A stretch of DNA of 64,000 bases from Mycoplasma yeatsii (lineage in GTDB: Bacteria; Bacillota_I; Bacilli_A; Mycoplasmatales; Mycoplasmataceae): NCBI RefSeq assembly GCF_030815295.1, contig NZ_JAUSWP010000002.1. One strand, written 5' to 3'. The position numbers were made by a program, and so were the translations under genes. Position 1 is the first letter of the stretch, and the number at the start of each line of letters is the position of its first letter. Positions 53,984 to 64,000 of the stretch are shown here, piece by piece. The notes under the pieces were generated by a model. It was not told the DNA's origin. It did not search any database and worked only from the letters and a program-made list of their open reading frames with translations.

Positions 53984-56659
53984 CTAGTAATCTAAATTTA
54001 ATAATTTAATTTTTCTAATTTGTTTTGAATATAATTTAGTTTTTTTGTAATCATGTTTTAAATGTCTAATTAAGTTTTTAATATTGATTAATTCTTGTTT
54101 TTCTAAATTATATTTAGCTTTTAAATCATTAATTTGATCATGTTTTTGATCATTTGATATTTCTTGATTATCTAGTAATTTGATTTGGTTTTGAGTTTCT
54201 AGTTTAAATTCATTTAGTTGTTGTTTTTTAATTACAAATTCTTGTTTTAAATTATTAAGAGTATGAGTATAGTTTGTTTTTGCAGTTTCTAGATCTTGTT
54301 TAGTTTTGTCGTTAATGTTTGATACCATATTTTCACGGAACATTCTAAACTCTTTTTCATAGTCTTTTAATTGATTGTAAATATCTTGTTTTGTTTGACC
54401 ATCTTTAATTAAAGCATCTATTCATTTTTCTTGTTTTACATAACTATTAAATGCTTCTGCTTCAAAATAACTAGTTGTTAATTCTTTATTAAATAATTTT
54501 AATTTAGCTTTATAGACTGGGAATTTAAAGTGACGGTATTTATTAATAATTCAATCAATAAATTTTAGATTTTTATCTTCTAAGAATTTTTTTCTTAATG
54601 TTGTTGAAATATTTTCTATAACTAATGTAAAGATAATTAATCCAAATATTACAGCTCCAAATTCAGCAAATAAACGATCTCTAAAGTATGAATTCATAAT
54701 AAATCCTATATTACCTGCACTAACAATTCCTAAAGCTGCAACTTCTTTAAAGTTTAATTCAAATCGGTAAATGATATATGAGATTGTTTCATTTTTAGTT
54801 TGAGCAAGTACACCGTGTCTGAAAACTTGTCATCAACTAAGACCCATAGATTTCAATTGGTAAATGATTTTCATATTAATTCGTTCATATATTTCACGAT
54901 TATATTTTGTAAGCATACCAATTGAACCCATAACAAGAGCTAACATACCAGGGAAAGGTCCAAAACCAACTATAAACACAAACACATAAGCATACATATA
55001 TGTTGGTATAGATCTCATAACTGTTGTGATAAACATAAAAGGAATTGAAACATATTTATTAGTTACTTTTGTTGAACTTAATAAACCTAGAATAAAAGCA
55101 ATAATTCCTCCTATAAAAGTAGCAACAATTGCCATAGATAATGCTTCTCACAATAAAGAAACTACTGGAAAATCAACTCTATTTGTTGGATCAGTAAGAA
55201 TTAAAGATCTTCAATTTATATTTAAGATTTCTAAAATTACTTTTCCTGTATCTTTAGCTTGTTCTGAACTTGCAAGTTTAAAATCAATAGTAGTTGCTGA
55301 ATAAATAAACATTGAAATCAAAATTAATCCAAACACTAATCTTTTAATGTAATTTTTTCTTCTACTTTTTAGCGTTTGTTCAACTGTTAAATTTTCTTTA
55401 AATTCTTTTAGTTCTAATTTTGTTGATGCATCAATTACATTCTTTAATTCTTCTTTGGCTTTTAAAACTAAAAAATTTAGTTTTGCAGTTGTCTTTTGAT
55501 CAATTCTAACTGTTTGATCTATCGAATCTATTTTTATAAATAAATCATTATCTGTATTTTTTAATAATGTTTTGTATTCTAATTTGTCTTGTTTAACATT
55601 TTTTCTATGTTCAGCTATGTATTCTCTGATTTTCTCTCTTCTTATTTTTTTAAGATGTTGAATTTCGTTTTTATCAGTTAATTTAGATAATTTATCATTA
55701 ATATCTTTTACTAAAATGTGATTTACATAAAATTTTAATGCATTAGTATTGTCGATTTTTCTTATAGATTTTAAAGATTTATTAATGATTTTATATTCTA
55801 GAACTTGGTCTTTATCCTCAAGTACATATTTTTTAATTAAAATTATTAATAATTCGATTATTAAAATAACAGAAGAGAATAACGTTAATAAGAATCCTGT
55901 TTTATTATATTCACTATTTCCTATAGTCTCTTGAATCACACCACCAAAACTGGTTATACCAACAGCGGTTGCAACAATTGATAGATAACGAATATTTATT
56001 TCTAAAGCATAAAGTGAAATAGAAAGTAAATCTCTTGAAATTTGAGGAATTACAGCTTTTCTAAACGCTTGAATTCTTGTAGTTCCTGTTGATTGTAATG
56101 AAGTATAAACTTTTACATCTATCTGTTCTATTTTTTCAAAGAATAACTTACCTGCAACTGAGAATGAGAAAAATATAACACCAACAGCAATAACTGATGA
56201 AACTGTGTCAAAAAATCCTTTTATTATAATCGCAAATGCAAAAGTAGGTATAGTTCTAAAAATTGATAAAAATATTCTAGCACTTTGATTTATAAAGTTG
56301 TTTTTTATAATACTTCTAGCAGCCAATAATGCAACAGGTAAACATAGTATCACACCTATAAAAGTTCCAAAGAAAGAATAAGTTATAGTTTCTAATAAAA
56401 GTGCGAATACTCTAGATAAAAAACTTCTCGCTCCCAATCTAGATTCAGATCAATCAGCAAAATCTCACTTAAAAAAATTGCTAATTAATTCATTCAGTTG
56501 ATCAATATTTTTGAAAAATTTTAGTCATTCTGAGTCTAATAGTATGAACCCAAGGAGTATGATAGCTATGGATACAACTAAAAAACTTGTTATAAATACT
56601 TTTTTAGGTCTTTTTGAAAAACTGTTACCTACTTTAAATGTTTTATTTTTTAGAAACAT
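53984..56659 (-). CDS. Fused double PhnE-like ABC permease (p69 type)
   Basis: This 891-residue protein contains two PhnE-like permease domains. The first (about residues 75-275) has the EAA-loop-like 'STGTTRIQAFRKAVIPQI'; the second (about 508-690) has 'SMGLSWWQVFRHGVLAQT'. Between them is a charged coiled linker of about 135 residues and a membrane segment near 435. The C-terminal 190 residues are a Lys/Glu/Gln coiled coil. It corresponds to p69 of the M. hyorhinis p37-p29-p69 operon. It starts at the phnC stop (1-base overlap). Confidence 0.88.
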
Positions 56660-57417
56660 TAGTAATTATCTCCATAAATTTCTTTGATTTTTTCATCACT
56701 TAACTGATCTGGAGTTCCATCAAAAACAATTTCTCCATTATTTAAACCTACAATTCTTGTTGCATATTTTTTAGCTAAATCAACGTGGTGAATGTTTATA
56801 ATAGTTGTTATTCCTTCTTCTTCGTTAATTTTTTGGAAGTCTTTCATAACTTGGTTAGCCATAACTGGATCCAAAGCTGATACGGGTTCATCAGCAATAA
56901 TTAGAAAAGGTTGTTGACTCAGTGTTCTTGCTAAGGCAACACGTTGTTGCTGTCCACCACTTAAATTTTCAGCACGAATATAAGCAAAATCTAATAAGTT
57001 TAGCTTGTTTAGAGATTCCAATGCTATTAATTTACTTTGTTTAGAAAATATACCTAAAAGTTTAAAAATAGGTTTTTCTTTTGTGACTCTTGCATTTAAA
57101 ACATTTTCTAAAACTGTTTTATTTCCAATATTGTTGTATTCTTGGAACATTAAACCAATATTACTTCTTAATTCACGTAATTTTTTTCCTCTTGTTTTAG
57201 ATAAATCATACTTTTTGTTAATCTTATCGAATTCTATCTCAATAGTTCCTGAGGATATATCATTAAGTTTATTAATAGTTTTTAAAAGTGTTGTTTTACC
57301 GGCACCGGAAAGCCCAATAACAGCTATTAATTCACCTTTTGATATTGTTAAATTTATATCTTTTAAAACCTGTTTTCCATTTGGTCAAATTTTATTAACA
57401 TTTTTAAATGTAATCAT
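56659..57417 (-). CDS. phnC: PhnC-like ABC transporter ATPase (p29 type)
   Basis: This 252-residue ATPase has Walker A 'GLSGAGKTTLLK', Q-loop 'MFQEYN', signature 'LSGGQQQRVALARTL', Walker B 'FLIIADEPVSALD' and H-loop 'IHHVD'. It is most like PhnC. It energises the double permease encoded directly downstream, with p37 as binding protein upstream. The substrate (phosphonate, or thiamine derivative as in M. hyorhinis Cypl) is not decidable from sequence. Confidence 0.9.
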
Positions 57418-57441
57418 TTTTATTTCTTCCTTATGATAACG

Positions 57442-58737
57442 TTATATTGCTTGTGCTATTTTAAACACATCTTCAAGACTTTCAAGTGCATTTGTTATAT
57501 TCTCATCAATTTTTGCATCTGTTTCTTCAAAACTAGTAATGTTGTATATACTTAAAGCTTCTCTTGCTTCTGCATCTTCTTTCAATAAAGTTTGTAATGC
57601 AGTTTTCACATCTTTAAGTAATTCTGGATCTTTTCCAACAAAAGTTCTTTTGCTTTTTGAATACATAATTCCGTCATTTATCACTGCTTGACTAGCTCCG
57701 ATGATTTCAGAATTTTTAAATAATTTTTTCTCAACTTCTGTTTTGCCAGCTCTGTTAAAACGAATATCTGAAAAACCAAATGATAGACCATAACCATTTC
57801 CTGAACTTGCTTTTTGATCATCACCTATAGTTTCTGCTATTAGATCATAGTTTTGTCCTATAACAAATTTTCTTTTGTTATCCTTTTTATTGAATAATGC
57901 AACTATTTCTTCATTTGTTAAACCAGTGTTTTCTTTAATTCATAACATTGGATAACTAAATCCTGAAGACGATTTCTTATCTCCTAAACCTATTTTTATG
58001 TTTGAATTAACGATCAAATGTTTAATTATTTCTTTGTAGTTTTCATACCCGTTTTGTGCTGTTTTTGCTTCTTCTAAAGCTTTTTTATAACTTTTTCCGT
58101 CTTTGTATATTGTGTCTGATAAAATTTTTGTATTTGCGTAAACATATGTTCTATAATATGTTGCTGAGTGTTCACTGTCTTCTAAAATTTCAGCATAACT
58201 TTTTTTAACAGACGCTTCGTTTTGGTTAACATATTCTTGATATCAACTACCTAGTTTGAATAGTTCTTCACCAGTTAACTTAGATATAGCTTTATCATTT
58301 GAAAACTTACCATCCTCACCTTTAAAATCTTTAAAAGTTGTGTCAGATTTAGCTCCTTTTCTACCAGAACTTAGTAAGAAACCTATTTTGTCATATGTTC
58401 CATCTTCTTGTTTTTGTCCTCTATTTTCTTTATAAGGTTGTATTGACATAAGTCCTATATCAGATGAACCACTAGCTAATGATTTTGCTGCAGCAGTATA
58501 GTTATCAGAAACTCTAACCTTTACTGTTTTATTAAACTCAGCACCTCTTTTTTCAGCTAATTCTTTTAATTTTTTAGTCATTAGTCTTCCTAATGTTTGT
58601 CCCTCTTTTATAAGGTCACTTCCACTTCTCGAAGGAACAAGAAGCATTTCTAAACTTGAACTTTTACAACTAACAGCTGTAAGAGAACTAGTAGCTACTA
58701 ATCCTATAGAACTTATTATTGAAATTAATTTTTTCAT
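57442..58737 (-). CDS. p37: Cypl/p37-type substrate-binding lipoprotein
   Basis: This 431-residue lipoprotein has a signal peptide with lipobox 'TAVSCKSS' (Cys near residue 24), then a PhnD-like fold start 'EMLLVPSRSGSDLIKEG' and 'SSDIGLMSIQPY'. It is homologous to M. hyorhinis p37 (Cypl), which binds thiamine pyrophosphate in its crystal structure and is linked to mammalian cell effects. It is first gene of the transporter operon, 24 bases before phnC. Confidence 0.9.
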
Positions 58738-58901
58738 ATTATTACCATTAATCCTATCTACTTAAATAAATGTAATTTTTCTATAATAAAAATAGAGAAA
58801 GGTAAAACTACAAAAAAATTTTTATAGTATTCCTTCCCCTACTTCTAGAATAATTTTATAAGTTAATTGGTTATAATGCACTAATTTTTTTATAATTTCT
58901 T

Positions 58902-60716
58902 TTATCTTTTACGTCTTTTTAATATTGAAAAGGTTGTTCCAATAATTGAACCGATCCCTACAGTTGTTCCAACTGAACTTCCGACTATTGTTGCTAGATT
59001 AGATTTTTCTGTTTTATCAATAGTAGGATCTCCAAAATTTGTTTCCTGGAAAAACTGATCAAAAGTTTTATTATCTTTAAATTTTGCTATATAAAAAACC
59101 GCTTTATATGTCTTTTCGTTTTCTGTATAAGTAAAATTAATTATTACTGAAGATTTTTCATCAGGTATAACTCATTTATAATCTTGATCATCTTTATTAG
59201 TGATTATTCTGTCATCTACTTCAATAGCAACCCCTTCTTTTGATATATTTGGTTTTATAATAGTTGTATTATCTCGAAAATTTCTTTCTATATTTATATT
59301 TATAAAAAAGTGAAATATATTATTTCTAAACCTATATTTTTCCCTTAGTGAACCTCTTCCTGGAAAACTTATACTTAATGAATGTCTTAAAATATCTTGA
59401 AGTTTTTTAGGTTGGAAGGGTGGAAAATTTGGTATTTTAACCTTATTTTCATCAGCAAAAAAATCAAAATATTCTACTTGTTCAACATTTAAGCGTGAAA
59501 TATCTTGTTCAAAATTGTCAGCTCCTTCAAACATATATTCCATCTCTTTTACATTTGAGGTATTTCAGTTAGAAATATCTTGGTTGAAATTCTTAGCATC
59601 TGAAAACATACTGCTCATATCAGTTACACTTGATGTGTTTCAGCTGTTTAATGGTTGATTAAATTCTGTTGCTCCTTCAAACATAGCTTCCATATTATTA
59701 ACTTTTGATGTATTTCAGTTGTTTAATGGTTGATTAAATGATATTGCATCATTAAACATTCTATTCATATCAGTTACATTTGAAGTATCTCAATTGCCTA
59801 TTTCTTGATTAAATGATATTGCATCTTCAAACATAGATTGCATATTAACTACACTAGATGTGTCTCAAGCAGTATAAGTTATTCCGTCTTCTCTTGTGAC
59901 TTTTTTTGTGTTTATATCTTGGTTGAATTTTGAAGCATTAATAAACATAATACCCATATCAGTAACTTTTGAAGTATTTCATTTATCTAATGGATGATTA
60001 AAATCGCTAGCAAGTGCAAACATACGATTCATATTTGTTACATTCGAAGTGTCTCAAGCAGTATAAGTTGATCCGTTTTCTCTTGTGACTTTTTTTGTGT
60101 TTATATCTTGGTTGAATTTTGAAGCACCAGTAAACATTCTTCTCATAGTAGTTACATTTGAAGTATTTCACTTAGATATATCTTGGTTGAAGGTTTCAGC
60201 TCTTAAAAAAATTGCTTCTGCATTAATTAGACTCGATGTGTTTCACTTAGATATATCTTGGTTGAAAGATTTGGCATCATCAAACATAGATTCCATACTT
60301 GTAACTTGTGAAGTGTCTCAATTATTTATATTACCATTAAAAACAGATCCAGTGAACATTCGGCTCATATCAGTAACTTTTGAAGTATTTCATTTTTCAA
60401 TACCTTTTATTTCAGTCTTTTTATTACTGTGAAAAGCTTCTCTTAAACTTGTAATATGACTTGGTAATACATCTGGAACTTTTTCTACATTTTCATCAAA
60501 ACGTTGTATTTGTCATTCTCCTTGACTATTTTTAAAATACCCGATTTCAATACATTTTGTTGGATCATTTTTATCATATTTATGTTCTTTTTCTTCTATA
60601 TTTTCTTGTAATAAATTATTGTTTGTTTGTGTTTTCACACTCAAATTATTGGTTATTATACTCGAACTGGACAGACTAAAAAAACTTAAGAAGATAACTG
60701 AAAGTAACTTAATCAT
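58902..60716 (-). CDS. Large DUF285 surface protein with C-terminal anchor
   Basis: This 604-residue protein has an N-terminal signal ('LLSVIFLSFFSLSSSS'), a short linker, and about 13 DUF285 repeats of 25 residues (FNQDISKWNTSNVT, M..MF..A), then a non-repeat domain of about 140 residues and a C-terminal transmembrane span ('IVGSSVGTTVGIGSIIGTTF') followed by KRRKR. The layout suggests an exported protein held by its C-terminus, unlike the N-anchored paralogues. A 76-base direct repeat spaced 189 bases lies in the repeats. A T16 tract precedes its promoter. Confidence 0.88.
59862..60126 (-). repeat. 76-base direct repeat pair within DUF285 gene
   Basis: Copies at 59862-59937 and 60051-60126 differ at three positions. 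Start-to-start distance is 189 bases, exactly 63 codons. Each codes for 'NQDINTKKVTRE.G.TYTAWD'. Recombination would remove or duplicate 63 codons in frame. Confidence 0.85.
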
Positions 60717-60772
60717 ATTAAAAAATTTACCCCCTTTTTGTTTAAATGATTTAACAAGCTCTGGACTTTTTT

Positions 60773-60796
60773 ATGTTAACAAAAAAAAAAAAAAAA
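60773..60796 (-). promoter_or_regulatory. T16 tract beside TAACAT -10-like box
   Basis: In minus orientation T16 (60796-60781), GT, then TAACAT (60778-60773), about 57 bases upstream of the DUF285 start at 60716. A variant of the T-tract promoter module seen at 21905-21930. Confidence 0.5.
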
Positions 60797-60871
60797 CAAT
60801 GCGGCAAGAATTTTTGCACACACTGCGTCCTAAAATCCAAAATTAATTTCTCTAGCAACTAAATAAAAAAA

Positions 60872-60894
60872 ATCACCCAACGGTGTTGGGTGAT
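60872..60894 (-). terminator. Terminator after the Doc-like gene
   Basis: ATCACCCAAC-GGT-GTTGGGTGAT, a perfect ten-base stem. In minus orientation TTTTTTTATTTAG follows. Confidence 0.92.
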
Positions 60895-60909
60895 ATATTT
60901 CATATTAAA

Positions 60910-61545
60910 TTATTTAACTGATAATCTTTTTAATGATTCCATGATAACTTCATCTTCTTTAACTTCTTGTTGTCATAGTCTCATATTACTTTTTACATAT
61001 TCAGCAGTGATGATTTCGCTTTCAGGATCTATTTCTGTTTCTTCAGTTACATCTTCATATTTAGGATCAACTGAAACTAAGTTTTCTAAAATTTGTTCTC
61101 TTAATTTTTGTTTAATTTCTTCAGGATCTTTTGATTGTTCAAATTCTTCAACAACATTTTCAATTAATTTGTCTCAATAATCAACTGGATTAGGTTGAAC
61201 TACTCAGAATCCTGACATTTTAAAGAAGTATAAAACTGTTAATAAAGCAGTTCTTTTATTTCCATCAGTAAATTTATTTTTTGTTGATAAGTCAAATATA
61301 ATGTCAGCAGCTAGGTTAGTGAAGTTAGCTCCTCTTTGGAATGCTCATTTTTTAATTCAAAAGTTAACTAATGATAAAGCTCCACCTTCTGGTTTTTGGA
61401 AGTAAACTTCTTTGTGATCACCAATTCTTGCAGCTTCATCATTTGCATCCATACATAAAATTCCAACAGCTTCTGCAAAATCTTCATTAAATGGGAATTT
61501 TTTCATAACTCACTCAGTCACTTTTATTACATTATTTTTACTCAT
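60910..61545 (-). CDS. Doc/Fic-like protein with replaced catalytic His
   Basis: This 211-residue protein has the Doc signature near residue 90 as 'NKFTDGNKRTALL' (consensus H.F.D.NKRTA). The first position, the catalytic His, is Asn here. Doc proteins transfer phosphate to EF-Tu and Fic proteins transfer AMP; loss of His suggests a non-catalytic or altered role. The C-terminus is acidic. No antitoxin gene adjoins it. Start ATG 61545 and stop TAA 60910. It is the only gene between two terminators. Confidence 0.8.
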
Positions 61546-61650
61546 AAAATCATCCTTCCATCTGACATTAGTAATATCTATATTAATTTTTAGTTTAAAT
61601 TAATATTTATTACACATGTCTATATATTAATTTTAATATGTAACAAAAAA

Positions 61651-61670
61651 AGAGTGTTAAATAACACTCT
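61651..61670 (-). terminator. yidC terminator overlapping stop codon
   Basis: AGAGTGTTA-AA-TAACACTCT. In minus orientation TTTTTTTGTTAC follows. The right arm includes part of the TAG stop. Confidence 0.88.
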
Positions 61671-62862
61671 ATTTATTATTAAGTTTTATTCTTTCTTGTT
61701 GACGTAAACGTCTTTGTCTTTCTTGATTTCCAGCTTTTGTATGTTTTTCATTATATTTGTAGAAACCATATGTTTGTATTATTTGGAATATTGATGAAAA
61801 AATTCAGTAAATACATACACCAGTGGCAACTGATAGAATAACAATAACAAACACTACCATCATAACAAGTTGAGTAATAAGTTGTTTTTTTCTAGCTTTT
61901 TTCTGTGCTTCAGTTAATGAAATTGCTTTTTGACGTTTCATTTGAAGTAAAGTAGGTAACAACATTGAAACTGCTTGTAAAGGTAAATAAATTCCAATAA
62001 TTAATATGTAAATATAGTTACCTTGAGTAATTTGTTGTCATGGTCCTTCAATTAAAGCGATTGGACCTAATGTAGCAATTTTTAATGATCTAGTTGATCT
62101 AACAATTGCATATATCGCAAATAAGAATGGTAGCGGAGCAAATGATCCTGCTAGTGATGAAAATTGTGACATACCTTCTCTTTGGTAAGCTGCTTGAATT
62201 TCAGCTTGTTGTTTTTGTCTTGATTGCATGTCTTTTTTATCTTTGTATTTCGCTTGAATTTCAGCTACTTTTAGTTGAATATCTTGCATTTTGTGTTGAT
62301 TAATTTGTGATTTAAATCCCATTAACAATGTTAATCCTCTAATTATTAACACTGTTAAGAAGATTGATGCAACAGATGAAATACCATAAGATAATTGAGT
62401 TTTATCATCTAAACTAGGGTTTAATGTTCCTGAGAATAATTTAATAAGTCCACTTAATACTCATGCGGTTGGATAAACAAAGAATCCATAGAAAGGTGAT
62501 TCAGTTTTACTAAATGCTTCTCCTCATGAGTTTATAGAATTATATCCATACTCGACAAGTTTTCCATTTTGAATTGCAAAGTGGTGAACTTTTTCTCCGG
62601 TTTCTCCTAATGAGTTAAGAATAATCTCAAATGAAACTCCTGGAGCATAAACAGTTTTTCCTGTCATATCAACTATTTGATTAACTGTATATTGAGATTG
62701 ATACATTTGCACACAACCTCATAACATTGAAACTAAAATAAATAGAAAACCAATAATTTTTAATCACTTTATAACTATTTTAAAAATATCTTTTGGTTGT
62801 TTATTTTTTTTACTCTTTTCAGGGTTCAAATAATTCATTACTCTATTACTTTGCTTGTACAA
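61669..62862 (-). CDS. yidC: Membrane protein insertase YidC/OxaA
   Basis: This 397-residue insertase has an N-terminal membrane segment (about residues 30-50, with a Cys in 'LWGC'), an outside loop, then the YidC core of membrane segments with 'TLLMGFKSQINQHKM', 'QAEIQAAYQREGMSQF' and a basic C-terminal tail. It inserts membrane proteins with or after SRP. The best ribosome-binding site (GGGGGAG) fits a TTG start at 62862; ATG 62838, eight codons later, is the alternative. It follows rnpA. Confidence 0.92.
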
Positions 62863-62885
62863 ACTCTTCTCCCCCTATTCTATAC

Positions 62886-63212
62886 CTAAAGTTTATTTAT
62901 AATTTTTTTAAAAGAATTTGAAGTAGTTTCAAATTTAATATCTAAAATCGGTTTTCTTGCCAAAATAATAATATCAAACGGTTTTTCTCCAAACATATTT
63001 ATATTATTATTTATCAACATTCTTATTTGTCGTTTAACTTTATTTCTTACAACAGCATTACCTATTTTTTTTCCTACACTTATTCCATATCTCAAATAAC
63101 CTTTGTCATTCGATCTATAATAAATTACAAAACAAAGATTCTTAATAGAATTTTTAGTAGAAATAATATCTTGAAATTCAAAGTTCTTTTTTATAATTCT
63201 TTTATTTTTCAT
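62886..63212 (-). CDS. rnpA: Ribonuclease P protein component
   Basis: This 108-residue basic protein has the RNR signature as 'GNAVVRNKVKRQIR' and 'YGISVGKKIG'. It assists RNase P RNA in tRNA 5' maturation. It lies between rpmH and yidC in the universally conserved origin-proximal order. Confidence 0.95.
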   Translation of the reverse strand: MKNKRIIKKNFEFQDIISTKNSIKNLCFVIYYRSNDKGYLRYGISVGKKIGNAVVRNKVKRQIRMLINNNINMFGEKPFDIIILARKPILDIKFETTSNSFKKIINKL

Positions 63213-63234
63213 AGTTTGTTAAAAGCAACTAAAA

Positions 63235-63369
63235 TTAAGCAGATAATTTTGCTCTACCCTTAGCTCTACGAGCATTAATTACTTTTCTACCATTTTTAGT
63301 AGCCATTCTTGCTCTAAAACCGTGAACACGTGCGTGTTTGATTTTTGATGGTTGTCAAGTTCTTTTCAT
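63235..63369 (-). CDS. rpmH: 50S ribosomal protein L34
   Basis: This 44-residue very basic protein reads MKRTWQPSKIKHARVHGF and continues to KLSA. It contains the L34 core 'RARMATKNGRKVI', with one Trp encoded by TGA. GGAGG is upstream of ATG 63369. It is divergent from dnaA across oriC. Confidence 0.97.
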
Positions 63370-63672
63370 GCTGGAACCTCCTCACTTTAAAAATAATGTT
63401 TCATCATCTATTATATAATATTTTCTTTGCAAAAAACAACCTAAAATACAGTTAAATTTAAACATTGAATTCCATATTAATAAACATTTAAGTTTTCAAC
63501 ATAAAAATATATAACATGTAGATATGTACATAAGTTGTAAAAATATAGGTTTTAATTGAGTTTTTAAGCTTGAAAATAATTGTGGATAACTTAATATTGT
63601 TATGGTGATTAAATATTTTTCAACATTTTATAATGTGTTTATTTATAATAATTTTGAATGAGAGGTAACTTT
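63370..63672. other. Chromosomal origin region (oriC)
   Basis: This is 303 bases of very AT-rich non-coding DNA between divergent rpmH and dnaA. A perfect DnaA box (TGTGGATAA, the reverse of TTATCCACA) lies at 63581-63589. The related nonamer TTTTCAACA occurs twice (63493-63501 and 63617-63625). Long A/T stretches could serve as unwinding element. rpmH and dnaA promoters must also be here. Confidence 0.85.
63581..63589 (-). promoter_or_regulatory. Perfect DnaA box
   Basis: TTATCCACA on the minus strand, the consensus binding site of DnaA, 84 bases before the dnaA start. Confidence 0.9.
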
Positions 63673-64000
63673 GTGGAAGAGAAAGACTTATTAAAAAAAC
63701 TTAAACTTTCATTATCAGAAAACCCTAATATTGATGAAGCTGTGTATAACGAATACATTTCTACTTCTAAATTGTATAAAAAGAGTGAAAATGAATATGT
63801 TTTTGTAGTTAAGTCTATTTTTGGATTAAAAACTATTAAACATATTGAAGGTGTAATACAAGATGTTATAAAAAAAGAATTACATAATGAAGTTTTATTA
63901 AGTTTTACTGATGAAAAAAAATATAAAAAAGAGCAAGAAGCATTATCTAGTCAAGCAACTAAACAAGAAGAACAAGTAAAACCAAAATCAAGTTCTTTAT
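63673..64000 (+). CDS. dnaA: Chromosomal replication initiator DnaA, 3' end outside window
   Basis: GTG 63673 has AGAGG seven bases upstream and opens a frame to the window end (109 codons). The product matches the mollicute DnaA domain I: 'LLKKLKLSLSENPNIDEAVYNEY', later 'VVVKS..GLKTIKHIEG'-like strands, then a hydrophilic linker rich in Gln/Lys/Ser. The AAA and DNA-binding domains are beyond the edge. The call rests on domain I, oriC position and the rpmH-dnaA context. It contains an in-frame A8 tract (63914-63921). Confidence 0.9.
   Translation, partial: MEEKDLLKKLKLSLSENPNIDEAVYNEYISTSKLYKKSENEYVFVVKSIFGLKTIKHIEGVIQDVIKKELHNEVLLSFTDEKKYKKEQEALSSQATKQEEQVKPKSSSL

Noticed and set aside
57442..58737. 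Calling the p37 operon a phosphonate transporter
   Set aside because: PhnC/PhnE similarity is clear, but M. hyorhinis p37 binds a thiamine compound, so the substrate is left open.
1..64000. tRNA, rRNA, CRISPR arrays or complete insertion sequences
   Set aside because: I found no cloverleaf T-arm motifs, rRNA segments, regular spaced repeats or transposase-like proteins in the window.

Overview
The window is a wall-less, very AT-rich Mollicute chromosome of the Spiroplasma/mycoides type. Nearly every long gene reads through in-frame TGA codons at conserved tryptophan positions, so genetic code 4 applies, and release factor 1 (prfA) is the only release factor seen. Gene content (Cypl/p37 ABC operon, DUF285 surface proteins, rpmH-rnpA-yidC beside dnaA) fits the Mycoplasma mycoides/capricolum/putrefaciens/yeatsii neighbourhood. 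I do not assign a species. All coordinates below treat TGA as Trp.

Layout. The right end is the replication origin: dnaA starts at 63673 on +, preceded by an AT-rich oriC with one perfect DnaA box. Almost everything to the left is on the minus strand, reading away from the origin in the replication direction: rpmH, rnpA, yidC, a Doc-like protein, a DUF285 surface protein, the p37-PhnC-PhnE transporter, rmuC, then the conserved Firmicute block ffs-tadA-(candidate small RNA)-dnaX-recR-tmk-holB-trmN6. rpiR-tilS-ftsH follow. A short + strand island holds pncA, hslO and an orphan ABC ATPase. Further left come mnmG, a membrane-anchored HU-like protein, an Mg-type P-type ATPase, an amino acid permease, pgsA-rsmG-DUF951-ychF-metalloprotease, a G9-switched DUF285 protein, a YfcC-type transporter, topA (+), a frameshifted DUF285 gene, a membrane protein, gltX, an HD hydrolase, rpoE-pyrG, a frameshifted membrane protein, fba, rpmE, a degenerate ABC ATPase, nrnA-tdk-prfA-prmC, tsaC, and finally cls and two more DUF285 modules.

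How it works together. Much of the window is core information processing and precursor supply: replication, clamp loading, tRNA modification, translation release, nucleotides and membrane insertion. Genes are packed in operons with 1 to 30 base overlaps and separated by hairpin terminators. The accessory layer is a dispersed family of surface proteins built from 25-residue DUF285 repeats at four loci. These loci carry several kinds of unstable simple sequence: a G9 tract in the membrane anchor of one (28489-28497), A8 tracts that break the frame in two (1006-1013, 22832-22839), 14 to 17 base T tracts just upstream of promoters, and a 76-base direct repeat spaced by exactly 63 codons in another. 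Together they look like a layered antigenic or phase variation system. A non-DUF285 membrane gene (15002-15842) is broken by the same kind of A8 tract.

Most unusual single items are a protein that joins several membrane segments and a cysteine-rich linker to a C-terminal HU DNA-binding domain (37113-38129), two candidate structured RNAs (40874-41060 and 52117-52240), a degenerate ABC ATPase lacking its Walker motifs, and a Doc-like protein whose catalytic histidine is replaced. No tRNA, rRNA, CRISPR array or intact insertion sequence was seen.
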